NCBI GenBank assembly: GCA_038659295.1
Contig: JASNGC010000003.1
Coordinates: 310,001-374,000, forward strand
DNA: 64,000 nucleotides
Source: Enterocytospora artemiae
Taxonomy: Eukaryota > Microsporidia
Direction of reading: 5' to 3'
Below the pieces are notes generated by a model. That model was not told the origin of the DNA. It did not search any database and saw only the letters and a program-made list of their open reading frames with translations. Positions 18,498 to 29,349 of the stretch are shown here, piece by piece. Position 1 is the first letter of the stretch. The number at the start of each line of letters is the position of its first letter. The translations under genes and the position numbers were made by a program.

Positions 18498-18833
18498 ATG
18501 CTTCTTCTTCCCAAATCTCCAAGATTTGGACATATCTATCAAATTGTTCAGAATATCTCTGCATTTAACTCCAAGAACTGTTTGATTATTCAGACATTTT
18601 CAAAGAGAATTCCTGGGTCCATTTTGTGTTTTGGAAGAAACTCACTATTAAACATTTTATCAAAGGCAGACAAGGATATAGTTATTTTTACCATTTCTTC
18701 ATTCTTTGTAGATGATGAAATATATACATATTTGAGAAGATTAAACTGTAAAGGGATCAACATATATTTATATTCCCTGGAAAAGTACAAGCTGTGGTAT
18801 GTTGATGAAATATTGTATGACATAAGTTTATAG
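18498..18833 (+). CDS. Small protein of unknown function
   Basis: A 111-residue protein with AACCCCCTCA directly before its ATG, a strong start signal. The middle (SKADKDIVIFTISSFFVDDE, then a helix and GINIYLYSLEKY) has the beta-strand, helix, RG-like turn, beta-strand layout seen at the start of phospholipase D domains. There is no HKD catalytic motif, so this is only a faint fold resemblance. It lies between an unknown membrane protein and the 3' end of the convergent ABC transporter gene. I do not assign a function. Confidence 0.6.
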   Translation: MLLLPKSPRFGHIYQIVQNISAFNSKNCLIIQTFSKRIPGSILCFGRNSLLNILSKADKDIVIFTISSFFVDDEIYTYLRRLNCKGINIYLYSLEKYKLWYVDEILYDISL

Positions 18834-18929
18834 AGTTAATCCTATTATTTAAACCTGCGTAGTGAACCTTAATATGTGATAAATCGATTTATTTACCAAA
18901 TTTAACTTTCTATAATTTAAAATCAGTAT

Positions 18930-20666
18930 TCATATCTTCTCAATTTTTCTGGATACTGCAATCTTATTTCTGGTTTTATAATGAAGAGCTATCGCACCAA
19001 TAACTGTCAGAATGAATGAGTATACCAGGATAATACATATGCAAGGCCACACCCCTATTCCAGAGAGCCCGAAGCTGGAAATAATCTCCTCTCCAGATTG
19101 ACCATTATTAGTGACTCCGGTCAGTTGGTTCTGAATCACGGCTCTAAAAGCATATTGAACGGGTGAAATCCACATTATCCATCTGACAAACGATGGAATT
19201 GTGGATGGCTGGCTAAATCCCCCGCTATAGAGAACAAACAATATACTAAATGTGATTCCAAGTGCCTGTGCAGTGTCTGGAGTCGAAGAAATTGTACCCA
19301 CAGTCAACCCTAGTGCAATTCCAAAAACACATTCACTGATCAAAATGATAAGGAATGTAATATACCTGAAAAAGTTATAGTTTAACCCAACGGTGTAGTA
19401 TACGCAGGTTATGTATGGAATTTCAAAACACAACAACGTTAAGAATTCAGAAAGAAACTTAGAGTAGTATGCCTCATACCCTGAATAAAATCCCGACTGT
19501 CTTTCTCTCGTAATTATTTTAATTTCTTGAGGAAACGCATTTAATAACGGCCCACTTATCCCAAACAGTTCATTTATTACCAGAAATGTGAGAACTCCTC
19601 TAAAAGTGTATAGATTGACTGTGGAGATATCAAGTTGAAAGAATGTAAATCCAAACAGGAAGGCAATAAAAACCCTCTGTGCTCCTCTCACTCTCATGTA
19701 TGAGGAATTTCTAAAGATGTTTTTTAGATTCCTCATTATTATATTGGGCATAGTGATCCTGAAGCCTCTTTTTGGTGGACATCTTATTCTACTCGATATT
19801 CTCGGCTGGGTTTCTCTCTCAATACTATTCCATCTAGATTTTAAGATATTAATTGTTTCAATGCTCTTTTTCGAGGCATCGGATGTTCGATAATCGACTG
19901 CTATCGTGTCTAGAAAATGGTCGGCTGGGTTGGTATTCTCAGGGGTCTGAAATCCAGCATTATTAAAGAAATGGATGCAGTCGTCTATGGACCCGTCGAA
20001 AATAACTCCCCCAAGCGACATCAGATAAATTTTATCGAAATATTTTAGCATTTTGTATGAGGGCTGGTGAATTGTGACAATTACTGTTTTACCCATGTTA
20101 GATATCTTTTTCAATAACTCCAGAATGTTGATTGCATTAAAAGAGTCCAGACCACTAGTTGGCTCATCTAGGAATATAAGAGGGGGATTCCCAATTAATT
20201 CCAACCCCACACTTAAGCGTATTCTCTCCCCTCCACTCAACTGGCTCACATATGTGCTTCTCGAATTGGTCAGACCCAATAAACTTAGTAATTCGTTGGT
20301 TCGGCTGTGTGTTTCTTCATCCGTAAGACCCTTCTCGATGCATGCAAAAGATAGGGTCTCGAAAACAGTCTGTAATTCATACGATTCAAAACTCTGATTC
20401 ACATACGACATAATTCGTGGCCATGACTCCGGATCTCTATTGCTTCCATTCAACAGGATATCTCCATTCAAACTTAGCCCATCCATATTCCTCCCAGACA
20501 AAACATTCATCAATGTGGTCTTTCCTGCACCACTGGATCCCATAAGAGCTGTCATTGTCCCGGGATTGATTTGGCCACTTATGTTATTCAGAAGCTGCTT
20601 TCCTTTTGGTGTTGTCAAAAGTATATTTCTCCATGTAATCTCCGCCTGCAACTCTTCGGCTTTCAT
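18930..20666 (-). CDS. ABCG-type (White) half-transporter
   Basis: This is a 578-residue ABC half-transporter with the order ATPase then membrane domain. The ATPase has Walker A GSSGAGKTT, signature LSGGE, Walker B LIFLDEPTSGLD and the H-loop TIHQPS. The membrane domain has about six spans starting near residue 325 and ends with a basic tail. It should dimerise and export lipids or other small molecules. A frame running 66 codons further upstream exists, but CCCC lies one base before the ATG at 20666, and family members begin close to this point. Microsporidia are known to carry several ABCG half-transporters. Confidence 0.93.
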   Translation of the reverse strand: MKAEELQAEITWRNILLTTPKGKQLLNNISGQINPGTMTALMGSSGAGKTTLMNVLSGRNMDGLSLNGDILLNGSNRDPESWPRIMSYVNQSFESYELQTVFETLSFACIEKGLTDEETHSRTNELLSLLGLTNSRSTYVSQLSGGERIRLSVGLELIGNPPLIFLDEPTSGLDSFNAINILELLKKISNMGKTVIVTIHQPSYKMLKYFDKIYLMSLGGVIFDGSIDDCIHFFNNAGFQTPENTNPADHFLDTIAVDYRTSDASKKSIETINILKSRWNSIERETQPRISSRIRCPPKRGFRITMPNIIMRNLKNIFRNSSYMRVRGAQRVFIAFLFGFTFFQLDISTVNLYTFRGVLTFLVINELFGISGPLLNAFPQEIKIITRERQSGFYSGYEAYYSKFLSEFLTLLCFEIPYITCVYYTVGLNYNFFRYITFLIILISECVFGIALGLTVGTISSTPDTAQALGITFSILFVLYSGGFSQPSTIPSFVRWIMWISPVQYAFRAVIQNQLTGVTNNGQSGEEIISSFGLSGIGVWPCICIILVYSFILTVIGAIALHYKTRNKIAVSRKIEKI

Positions 20667-20883
20667 TGGGGAACAAAATTTGAAAAGTTTTAGAACAAGT
20701 TTTGTAGTAAACGCTTGAGTGGTGTTGGTTAATACAATGCTATCCAAGTTATAATGGAGTTTTGGTTCATTGATTATAACATCAAAAGCTCCGACAATAA
20801 AAATAAAACACAATGGATTGATAAACGAGTGCCTATTCAAGCAGGATATGCTATCATGATTCACAAAAGTCTTTCAAAGTAAT

Positions 20884-21711
20884 TTATATACCAAAATTCG
20901 TGAGAAAATAATTTGCTCCCTTTTTGACTAATGGATGTCTTTTCTTACCTTTACGTGGTGCTTCAAAGTATTCCTCAATGTCCTCAATTGGGTATCCCAT
21001 CTCCACCAAAGCCTTTAAATAATTTTCTATTTTCTCTTCTTTCCCAAATCTTTCCAGCATTTCCTCGACCTTGCTCAAAATATCTCCGATGTTGAAATTT
21101 CCAAGGAATTCCTCCTGGGATTTTAATTCTGATGCCTTTACAAACCTTGCAGGAATTTGATCCTGAACAATATCTTGAGATTCACCAATAGGAACATTCG
21201 TTGAAAATCTGTTCGAACAGATGCTACCTTTATCCTCAAATGTCTGTCTAGCCTCATAGTTTTTGTCTTCAAAAACTGTATTTCCAATATCTTTGATAAG
21301 TATGGAGTTAAGTTTATTTGGTTCCTGATTAAAAACAGAACCACATCCATTGCACAATCTTTTGAGAATTCCACCAACAACCACAAATTTTGTTTCTGGA
21401 TTTCTGCATTCTCTGCAGAGCACAAAGATATCTATAAAGTCGTACAATACAGATTGGAGCTTCATGTCCTCGAAATTTCCATTTAACACAAACTTCTCGC
21501 TGATTTTGTCGTTTTTCCCGGAATTTGTAATCTGCGTACAACCTAAAACATTTCCCATAAATTTCAAAATGTGATTTGGATCTCTGAAGAGTGATCTCGA
21601 TATTGTATTGAGATTTTTCAGAACCGTTTTGTTTGATTCAAATGAAACTGCCAATTCTGGCATCTTATATCTGTAAAACCTATCATTCGTGGATCTGTCG
21701 ATGGGAATCAT
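20884..21711 (-). CDS. TIF5: Translation initiation factor eIF5, without a clear C-terminal W2 domain
   Basis: eIF5 is the GTPase-activating protein for eIF2 in start-codon selection. The product begins MIPIDRSTNDRFYRYKMP, with the arginine-finger region and the FYRYKMP signature of eIF5. The zinc-binding pair of CxxC motifs (CREC and CNGC) closes the N-terminal domain near residue 120. Length is 275 residues against about 400 in yeast. The acidic/aromatic W2 (HEAT) domain that binds eIF2-beta and eIF3 is not recognisable. The last 70 residues form a helical segment and a basic tail. CCC lies just upstream of the ATG. Confidence 0.88.
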   Translation of the reverse strand: MIPIDRSTNDRFYRYKMPELAVSFESNKTVLKNLNTISRSLFRDPNHILKFMGNVLGCTQITNSGKNDKISEKFVLNGNFEDMKLQSVLYDFIDIFVLCRECRNPETKFVVVGGILKRLCNGCGSVFNQEPNKLNSILIKDIGNTVFEDKNYEARQTFEDKGSICSNRFSTNVPIGESQDIVQDQIPARFVKASELKSQEEFLGNFNIGDILSKVEEMLERFGKEEKIENYLKALVEMGYPIEDIEEYFEAPRKGKKRHPLVKKGANYFLTNFGI

Positions 21712-21824
21712 TCAAGGGCTATGAAAATGCTTTGATTTTATTTTTTACAACATATGGTGCCAGAACTTGATTATAAGTTTAGATCAGCCACATAACATTT
21801 TACTCATCTAGTTCTCTCCCCAGA

Positions 21825-24317
21825 ATGTCAAAAAAGTTTTGTGTAAAAATCTCCAGAAAGACCACAGATCCTTCAAAGTATAAGAAGAAAGACAAATGTA
21901 TCGAAAATGAAAATTCCCATATGCACAGTATTTCTGAGAATAATATGAATGGAAATTATGATATTGAAGATATGGCCATAAATAAGGAAAGTAATAATAC
22001 TGGAATTCTTATGGATGATTCCATAGAATATCTTCTTCAGTATAGAATTGATCCACGCTCTGATATTTCCATATATAAAAATGGAGATCCTCCTCTAAAG
22101 AAATTAAGAACTCCGACAGCTTCAGAGGTAAAGAAAATTAACAAGAGAAAGTCTGAGGATCATGGAATTTATAAAATACACTCTGAGTTGTCAGATCTGG
22201 AATCCAAGGTTTGTACAGTTGATTTTGAGGAACCAATTGATAGCTCAAGTAAAGAAGGGAGAAATTCCCTCCTTGGACACAAATCAATCCCAGTTCTTAT
22301 GAAACATCAGAGATATGGAGTTGAATGGATGAGAAATAGAGAGAACTCCTATGTTTCTGGTGGAATACTTGCAGATGAAATGGGTTTGGGCAAAACCATT
22401 CAAATTCTTTCACTAATTCTGGGTGAACCTCCCGATCGGTTGAATTTAGTTGTTGTTCCTGCTGTAGCACTGGCCCAATGGGTTTCAGAGATTGAAAATC
22501 ATTTCCCTATTCATTTTGAAATAATAAATTGCCACTCTACAAAGATTAAGTCGAATTCTACTGGGAGGGCATATGCTTTGAATCCGGATGTTTATGAAAG
22601 CAATAGTTGTAAGATAAATAGCAATGACCCAGTGGCTTTCACTAAGAATGAATGTGACTTGAAAGTTTCCAGAGACACAAACGGAGTTAGCCTTACAAAA
22701 GATAGTTTGACCCTTCACAAGCTATATATAACCACCTATGGGACTCTTGAGAGCCAATATCGTAGAAAAACAAGCAAATTACATGGGATGGATTTTTACA
22801 GGGTTATTCTTGATGAGGCTCATTGCATAAAGGATGCATCTACCAGCACGAGCAAGGCTGTATGTGCTTTAAGGGCACAGAAGAGATGGGCTTTAACAGG
22901 CACACCCTTACAAAATAGGGTAAACGATCTGCTGTCGCTATTGAGATTTCTCAACATAGATCCACATGGATACTACTTTTGTAAGAAGTGTAACTGTAAA
23001 AGCAACAGCTGGCTGAGAAGGCACGAAGTAGACAACAGCTCTACTATAAACAGCAGTGACAATGCCATGAGGATTAATGGGCCTTCAAACAACAATACTG
23101 CCACTCTTCTTGGCGGTTATCGTTGTAAGTGTGGCCATTCAGCTTCATCCCATTTTGGATGGTGGAATCGAAATATCTCAACTCCAATAAAGGATTTTGG
23201 CCATACTGAATATTCAGTGGAAGTCTTTAACAAGCTGCAGCTTCTAACCAATAAAATCATTCTCCGTCGCACAAAGTTAGGCTTGGAAGAGGAATTGGGC
23301 CTACCTTCCAAGGTGGTTTATATTAAAAAGTGCATCTTTAGCCCGGAAGAGAACGAATTCTACACCTCGCTGTATACAGATACAAAGATGGAATTTAACA
23401 GGTATGTTCAGAAGATGGATGTCAATAGTTTGAATTATGTCCACATCTTCGATTTATTAAACAAAATGAGAATGGCAGTTAATCATCCATACCTACTAAT
23501 TCCTAAGAGTGAGCGTACAGCATTCATCTGTGGAATTTGTAATGAAGAAGCAGAAAATCCGGTGAAGTCCAAATGTAACCACTATTTCTGTATGAAGGAG
23601 GCAGAAGAGCTCTTCATTCGTTCTGGCAAATGTGATGTCCAGAACTCAGTCCCCAATGTTACCATCTGTCCAGTGTGTAAAATTCCATTAACAATTGATT
23701 TTAACTACATAGAGAATGGCACAGGAAGTAATTTGGGAACTGCCAATTGGGTTACCTCCACAAAAATTGAAAAGCTCATAGAAATCCTGTATTCAACGAA
23801 AAACAGAAAAGAAACAACCAATGAAAATGACCCTCAGCAGCTTTCTCCAAGGTCTTCACCAAAATCTATTGTGTTTTCACAGTTCACCCAATTTTTGGAA
23901 ATTTTAAGATGGAGGCTAGAAAGAGCCGGATTCAGAGTGGTGAAAATATATGGAAATATGTCGGTTACCCAAAGAGCTGCAGCCATAAAGGAGTTCAATG
24001 AAAATCCAGACATTACCATTTTCTTAATTTCTCTAAAGGCCGGTGGTGTAGCTCTAAATCTAACAGCAGCAGAACAAGTCTTTCTGATGGATCTGTGGTG
24101 GAATCCAGCTGTTGAGGAGCAAGCCATGGATAGGATCCACAGGATTGGACAATTCAGACCCATAAAAATCTACCGAATTATTATTGAGAATTCAATCGAA
24201 TCTAGAATACTGGCATTACAGCAAAAGAAGAGGGCATTGTTTGAAAGTACCGTGGACAATGACCATGATGCGTTACAAAGACTAACACCCGATGACCTGA
24301 TGTTTCTGTTTAACTGA
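21825..24317 (+). CDS. RAD16: SNF2-family DNA repair ATPase with RING finger (RAD16)
   Basis: RAD16 works with RAD7 in global-genome nucleotide excision repair. In this 830-residue protein a basic N-terminal region is followed by the SNF2 ATPase ([28 protein letters not shown]). Then comes a RAD16-type zinc insert (CKKCNC, then [20 protein letters not shown], the family's C-x2-CDC and CGH-x-n-H-x3-FN-x2-M). An embedded RING follows (CGIC, CNHYFC, CPVC near residues 565-625), then helicase motifs IV-VI ending [16 protein letters not shown]. The order is diagnostic for RAD16. CCCC precedes the ATG by 4 bases. RAD5 would have an N-terminal HIRAN domain, which is absent here. Confidence 0.93.
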   Translation: MSKKFCVKISRKTTDPSKYKKKDKCIENENSHMHSISENNMNGNYDIEDMAINKESNNTGILMDDSIEYLLQYRIDPRSDISIYKNGDPPLKKLRTPTASEVKKINKRKSEDHGIYKIHSELSDLESKVCTVDFEEPIDSSSKEGRNSLLGHKSIPVLMKHQRYGVEWMRNRENSYVSGGILADEMGLGKTIQILSLILGEPPDRLNLVVVPAVALAQWVSEIENHFPIHFEIINCHSTKIKSNSTGRAYALNPDVYESNSCKINSNDPVAFTKNECDLKVSRDTNGVSLTKDSLTLHKLYITTYGTLESQYRRKTSKLHGMDFYRVILDEAHCIKDASTSTSKAVCALRAQKRWALTGTPLQNRVNDLLSLLRFLNIDPHGYYFCKKCNCKSNSWLRRHEVDNSSTINSSDNAMRINGPSNNNTATLLGGYRCKCGHSASSHFGWWNRNISTPIKDFGHTEYSVEVFNKLQLLTNKIILRRTKLGLEEELGLPSKVVYIKKCIFSPEENEFYTSLYTDTKMEFNRYVQKMDVNSLNYVHIFDLLNKMRMAVNHPYLLIPKSERTAFICGICNEEAENPVKSKCNHYFCMKEAEELFIRSGKCDVQNSVPNVTICPVCKIPLTIDFNYIENGTGSNLGTANWVTSTKIEKLIEILYSTKNRKETTNENDPQQLSPRSSPKSIVFSQFTQFLEILRWRLERAGFRVVKIYGNMSVTQRAAAIKEFNENPDITIFLISLKAGGVALNLTAAEQVFLMDLWWNPAVEEQAMDRIHRIGQFRPIKIYRIIIENSIESRILALQQKKRALFESTVDNDHDALQRLTPDDLMFLFN

Positions 24318-24843
24318 TAATACCACAATTAGGTATAACCTCTGTATACACACCGGCATATCAAAATGACAGTCGGGACAGTATTTTATCAATCAGATAA
24401 TGACTGGGTTAAGGATTTTACAGTAGACAATATATTAAACAGATTTTAATATGCTAATATTAGTAATACCATTATTACTATTTACATCTGATATTTGATG
24501 TGAAAAATCATCTTCCCATTTTCTAACTGTCTCTGAGATGTTTATTCGAGAAATATTGGAAATATAAGTCTCCACTTGCTGTTCAAACAAATTGTGTGCG
24601 TTCTGAATTAATAAATGATTATTCATATCAGTATCGGAAAAATAATACATAAGATGCTCGTAGAGTTAGAAGATTTAAAACCAATTGGGTTATATCTTGA
24701 CAATATACCAGAGCTGTGTGATTATGGAATGATACAATATTTCATTTACAAAGAAGTTTATTATGATATAATTTACTATTTTTATATTTCCTTACATAGA
24801 ATATTAGTCCATAATAAATATGATATTTTTGAGGAGGGATATC
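24318..24843. other. Spacer with overlapping short ORFs on both strands
   Basis: AT-rich. It holds a possible small minus-strand gene (listed separately) and an antisense plus-strand ORF that I reject. Confidence 0.4.
24435..24650 (-). CDS. Possible small helical protein
   Basis: A 71-codon ORF whose product is mostly amphipathic helix (HNLFEQQVETYISNISRI, then ISETVRKWEDDFSHQI). There is no C-run upstream and no family match. It could be a small coiled-coil subunit, but chance cannot be excluded. Confidence 0.2.
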   Translation of the reverse strand: MYYFSDTDMNNHLLIQNAHNLFEQQVETYISNISRINISETVRKWEDDFSHQISDVNSNNGITNISILKSV

Positions 24844-25275
24844 ATGGTAAAGAAAACTCCATCTGGTGAAGCCTCTTCTCCTCATGATAATACCAAACCT
24901 CCTGATGAAGCCTCTTCTCTCACTCTTGATGACAAAAAAACCTCTTATTTCGACATAATCATGCAATCTCTGTATCAACATAAGGTGGTACTAGTATTCA
25001 TGATTATTACAATCGCTTTATCTGTGGTAATCATGAAATGTCTACCAGTACATAAGAAAGATACCAAATTTCCTGGGAAACGATATACATGTCTTATATT
25101 AGGTGTGCTTACTATGTCCATTTTCCCATTTTTATTTTTGAGTTCCACATACGCTGTTATTATGGGAACTGTGATGTTCTTAGGTGGTAGTGGCTGGGTT
25201 TATTACCTTGCTCAAAGGAGGGCACATGATATTGCAAGTAAGCACATTAGAGATGGTTCAATACACTTTCCTTAA
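24844..25275 (+). CDS. Membrane protein with a short repeated N-terminal segment, unknown
   Basis: A 143-residue protein with a polar N-terminus, three hydrophobic spans (about residues 43-62, 78-95 and 98-118) and a basic C-terminal tail. The N-terminus carries an imperfect repeat of GEASS/DEASS, reflected in the DNA as two copies of GAAGCCTCTTCTC about 38 bases apart. A second in-frame ATG at 24820 would add 8 residues; neither has a C-run. No family is recognised. Confidence 0.6.
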   Translation: MVKKTPSGEASSPHDNTKPPDEASSLTLDDKKTSYFDIIMQSLYQHKVVLVFMIITIALSVVIMKCLPVHKKDTKFPGKRYTCLILGVLTMSIFPFLFLSSTYAVIMGTVMFLGGSGWVYYLAQRRAHDIASKHIRDGSIHFP

Positions 25276-25560
25276 TGATTTTTGATCATCACAATCAATA
25301 AAAAAGTACTTAGATTTAATTGTTTGGTAATAAAAGAAGTTTTTATGAAAGCTCTGAAAAATATTCTTTAAAATGAATAAATGAGGCTGGTAACTGTGTT
25401 CAATAAAACCAGTCGAATACTTTGCAAATCGTTGATGTGTTTCCCTGTACTTATCACCTTTCTCACCACAGGGACCACATGAGTTATCCAATTTGGGTTG
25501 ATATTGTAAATTTAATCAAGCTCACCAACTTTATTAGTTGTTTAACCCTCTATTCTTTCA

Positions 25561-27270
25561 ATGGACTCGCTTTACAATGATTCTAAACTTTTTTATAAAC
25601 AATTAATTCACAAAATCGTGTCAAAAAATGCTGCTTTTGTTGATGGAATGAAATTGCAGTCTCTTCCAAGAGAAGAGTTGGTTTTTTTAAGAAATCGCTC
25701 CATAATACCGCCGAGAGACCCAGACCCTAGGAGTACTTTTTTAACAATTACAGATATTAATTTATACACCAAAGATGATCCAATATTGAGATTTCTTCCG
25801 TCTGTAAAAACAGACTGTCCAACAGAAATTAACTGGTATGAAGGTACTGCCATGGGTGATAGACCATTTGATGCTCGGGACACAATTGACAAAATATTTT
25901 TAACAAAATGTAGACAATTTGGGAAAGAGGATGCTGGAAGGCGTTTTCTAGGGATTGGGGATGAGCATTTGGACAGCAGATTCCTAAAAGAGTCAGAGAA
26001 ATATAAGGCTTCAAATGAGAGGAAAAACACTCTGGCTAGTTTTTTCTGCAATGTTTGTTTGATATTTAACTGTGGATTTCACACAATAAATCCCGGGAGA
26101 GTTTTAAAATATAACGAAACTGACGGATGCATCTGCAACTATATTCGAAGTCATGATGGAGCAAATAGAGAAAAGAAAGATTGCTGTAATGGAAACCAGC
26201 CAGAAGATGACCATTCGGGTTATGTAACGAGGAATATACCATGTAGAAGTGCATATCTTCCCTCAACTACTTCTGGCACTGAGTTTTTGTCAAAGAATGC
26301 TCTCTATTTAAGTTTGAAAGGATGTGTGATAAAAATGATCGCTGATCTCATAGATTCACCACTTATGAATATGGATTGCTGTGAGCTTCCAAATGAAAAA
26401 ATTCCCATCAAGGCAATTTCTAATTCCACAAGAAAGACAGCAATTATGGAATACTTTACTCCATGCAACCATACTGGCCCATGCAGGAGGGATATCTGTT
26501 CCTGTGCTGCAAGGGGGGTTGCATGCGAATTAAGTTGTTTTTGCATTAGGTGCAAAAATATGAGATACTGTAGCTGCAACTCAGACTGTATCCTCTCGGA
26601 ATATTGTTTTTGTAATGATCATGGAAGAGAATGTACAGAGTTATGTGGCAATCAAGTATCGAATGAGCCTGACAAAGGCAAATCTAATGAGATAAAGGGT
26701 AGAAAGCCTGTGGAGTCAAGTGAGTTAAGTAGGTTTATGTATAGTAGTAATACGAAGTCCACCGAAAAGAATTATAGGGCAAGGAATAATAATGGTTTAG
26801 TTAGAAATCAGTCCCAGACATGTAATTGTGCCAACAGACCAATTCAAGAGAAAATCAAAAAGTCCACATCAATATACAGGTCGAAATTTCACGGACTTGG
26901 ACTCTTTTCTAATGAGTCGATAATTAAAAAAGGTGAATTTGTTTTTGAATATACAGGGGAGATCATTTCAGATAAGGAGGCAGAAAGAAGAGGCAACTTC
27001 TATGAAATCAACCACTGTTCGTATTTGTTTGATTTGGTAAAATTTAATGGAGATTGTTTGTTTTCTATCGATGCATTTTCATTGGGAAACACATCAAGAT
27101 ACATTAATCACTCCAGCAAAGATGAAAATTTAGACTCTGAGGTTACAATAGTAAATGGCCTGACCAAAATCGGTTTTAGAGCAAAGAGAGATATTTACAA
27201 GGGAGAGGAGCTGTTGTTCAATTACCGTTTTTCAGAAGAATGCAAAGCCAGGCATGGTATTAGAGATTAG
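25561..27270 (+). CDS. Enhancer-of-zeste (EZH2/KMT6) histone H3K27 methyltransferase homologue
   Basis: A 569-residue SET protein with the E(z) layout. Near residues 155-180, ASFFCNVCLIFNCGFH matches the E(z) MCSS block (LFCRRC-x-FDC-x-LH). A CXC domain lies near 300-365 (CNHTGPCRRDICSCAARGVA, then CSCNSDCILSEYCFC). The SET domain spans about 436-562, with SKFHGLGLFSNE, YTGEIIS, the E(z)-specific CSYLFDL, RYINHSS and GEELLFNYRFSEE (family GEELFFDYRYS). The usual NPNC after NHS is replaced by KDENLDS. AACCC lies 13 bases before the ATG. E(z) is the catalytic subunit of PRC2; EED and SUZ12 are not in this window. Confidence 0.85.
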   Translation: MDSLYNDSKLFYKQLIHKIVSKNAAFVDGMKLQSLPREELVFLRNRSIIPPRDPDPRSTFLTITDINLYTKDDPILRFLPSVKTDCPTEINWYEGTAMGDRPFDARDTIDKIFLTKCRQFGKEDAGRRFLGIGDEHLDSRFLKESEKYKASNERKNTLASFFCNVCLIFNCGFHTINPGRVLKYNETDGCICNYIRSHDGANREKKDCCNGNQPEDDHSGYVTRNIPCRSAYLPSTTSGTEFLSKNALYLSLKGCVIKMIADLIDSPLMNMDCCELPNEKIPIKAISNSTRKTAIMEYFTPCNHTGPCRRDICSCAARGVACELSCFCIRCKNMRYCSCNSDCILSEYCFCNDHGRECTELCGNQVSNEPDKGKSNEIKGRKPVESSELSRFMYSSNTKSTEKNYRARNNNGLVRNQSQTCNCANRPIQEKIKKSTSIYRSKFHGLGLFSNESIIKKGEFVFEYTGEIISDKEAERRGNFYEINHCSYLFDLVKFNGDCLFSIDAFSLGNTSRYINHSSKDENLDSEVTIVNGLTKIGFRAKRDIYKGEELLFNYRFSEECKARHGIRD

Positions 27271-27450
27271 CCTAAGCAATTGTGTCTTCAGTCTATCATA
27301 CCTGCTAAATACAATTTCCATGTGCTATTGAATAAATTGATAATGAAAAGTTTATCGGATTTCACTGTTTTACAACATTGTAATAGTGTGGTATTCTATT
27401 TATACAGGTGTCAATACTTATTGGCTCATTGCCTTTTAGCCCTCAGTTAT

Positions 27451-29160
27451 ATGATAGAAATTATTTCAGAGACAAAGATATCTCAAAAAGCTATTAAACA
27501 AGTTGTCTGTAGTCCATATGCAGTTGGAGGACACGACCAGTCTGTTACAATCTTGGAGAATGGCAAGCAGTCTCATTCTCACCCGATAATCAAATTTGTC
27601 TTCCAATTGGCGGCAAACGTTAACTCAATGGCAGTACATGATGGCAAGATGGTTATAGGTCTTCAAGATGGACAGGTGGGGTTGAGACAAGTCGATGGAT
27701 CCCTCTTCACAATTTATAAGCATACACAGAATGTATGTAGCATAGATTTCAACCATGGCTGTGTTCTAAGTGGATCTTGGGATAATTCGGCAATATTTTA
27801 TAAAAATGGCATATGCTATCCTCTTTCCCATCCTGCCTCAGTCTGGACAACACTTATTCTGTCTGAAAACAGCTTCCTGACTGGATGTGCCGATTCCCAT
27901 CTAAGGATTTTCTGTGCCAAGGAGGTAAATGGCTGTGATGGTCAGGAAGGCTTACATCAATCTATTTCTCTGTTGAGTGATTTCAGCCTGCATACAGCTC
28001 CCATTCGAGGAGTGGCTTGGTTTAATGGATTTATCTATTCTGTGGACAATTTAGGAAAACTTCTAAAGGTTTCTATGGCTGGGGATATTTTGCAAAGCAG
28101 GAACTTATCGAATTTTTGCTATTGTATCTGTGCATTCCTGGATTATTTAGCTGTTGGGGGAGAAGATGGATGGATTTATATTGTCGATCAGCATCTTGAA
28201 CTATTGGATAAGATACAAATTTCAGGAATACTCTCTATATGGGATATATGTGAGGTTGAAGGGAGTCTCAACGTTGTTGGAGATAATGGAATACTGTATC
28301 AGTTAAGGTTTAGTAATAAAAGAAAGACCCAGGAGAAGTCATCAATAGATGTTAAGAAAACCGTTTTAGATGATGCATCTCCAAGATCGAGTAACTCATG
28401 TAAATATAAATCAGGAGATGATTCTCTGAAGGTTGAAAATGGAAATGTATATGTTAGAAGAGGTTCAGAATGGGAATTGATGGGAAAGGTTAGCAGTGAG
28501 AATGTATGTGCAGAAACAGAAACTTTTGACAATTCTTTTAATGTCACGCTGAATGATAGACAATACACCCTGTCTTTCAATGATTCCGAAGATATTGAAA
28601 GTGTTGCAAGCCAGTTCCTGAAAAAAAATAACCTGGAAAGCTACTATTTCCAGGAGATTGTAGATTTTATCAGAAAGAATTTTAAAAAGTCATCTCATTT
28701 CAAAAAGTATGATAATCTCAACACTTCAGGCATTAAAAAGATGTTGAGAGATAGAAAGGAAGCTATTTCTATGGAGATGATTGAACTAATTGAAGAGGAG
28801 ATTCTGGCTAACAAAAAGATATTCAGGGAATGGAGCCTTTGTAGCACTGAAGACGATAAAGGCCCTACCCTTCATGATTTAGAAGAATGGCTTAAAACTA
28901 TTCCTACATTCATACGCCTTGATATCTACAAATACTTGGTCTTCAAAAATTATCTTGTAGATTTATCGTTCTTGACCAGTCTCAAAATTAATAATTCCAA
29001 GGAGGCCAAGACATTGTGCTTTCTAGTCACAAACATGGTTGAAAATCCACCGTTCAATATGGATAAGCTTTATAGATATTTGGAAAAGCTGAAAGACAAA
29101 GGCTTATTATCTGATAAGGATACGATCAATCTTAATGAAAATAGGGCATTGGCTAAATAG
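27451..29160 (+). CDS. DOA1: DOA1/UFD3/PLAA: WD40-PFU-PUL ubiquitin-binding Cdc48 cofactor
   Basis: A 569-residue protein with an N-terminal WD40 propeller (about residues 20-300, beginning VVCSPYAVGGHDQSVTI), then a PFU domain and a helical PUL domain to the end. The PFU domain is FDNSFNVTLNDRQYTLSFND with FLKKNNLESYYFQEIVDFIR, matching family FDV-x-L-DG and FL-x-KN-L-x3-YL-x-Q-V-x-FI. DOA1 binds ubiquitin and Cdc48/p97 and supports ubiquitin recycling and sorting. An open frame extends 57 codons upstream from a non-ATG codon, but AGCCCT sits 8 bases before the ATG at 27451 and the propeller begins there. Confidence 0.85.
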   Translation: MIEIISETKISQKAIKQVVCSPYAVGGHDQSVTILENGKQSHSHPIIKFVFQLAANVNSMAVHDGKMVIGLQDGQVGLRQVDGSLFTIYKHTQNVCSIDFNHGCVLSGSWDNSAIFYKNGICYPLSHPASVWTTLILSENSFLTGCADSHLRIFCAKEVNGCDGQEGLHQSISLLSDFSLHTAPIRGVAWFNGFIYSVDNLGKLLKVSMAGDILQSRNLSNFCYCICAFLDYLAVGGEDGWIYIVDQHLELLDKIQISGILSIWDICEVEGSLNVVGDNGILYQLRFSNKRKTQEKSSIDVKKTVLDDASPRSSNSCKYKSGDDSLKVENGNVYVRRGSEWELMGKVSSENVCAETETFDNSFNVTLNDRQYTLSFNDSEDIESVASQFLKKNNLESYYFQEIVDFIRKNFKKSSHFKKYDNLNTSGIKKMLRDRKEAISMEMIELIEEEILANKKIFREWSLCSTEDDKGPTLHDLEEWLKTIPTFIRLDIYKYLVFKNYLVDLSFLTSLKINNSKEAKTLCFLVTNMVENPPFNMDKLYRYLEKLKDKGLLSDKDTINLNENRALAK

Positions 29161-29349
29161 CACCTGGCTATTAACTGCAGACAATGTAGTATTTCTAATC
29201 ATTGGTCAATAAATATGCAATACATTTATTATGAAACTGTATTCATACTGGCTTTATTAAGGTCAGTAGAGTTGTTATAGTATCTTTTGGAAGACATATA
29301 GATGGCAAAATTAAAAGAGATATCAGAAGCACCACACTATTTTAACTGT

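Noticed and set aside
24615..24869. 84-codon plus-strand ORF in the spacer after RAD16
   Set aside because: Antisense to another ORF, Tyr/Ile-rich as expected from AT-rich DNA, no start signal, and overlaps the next gene.
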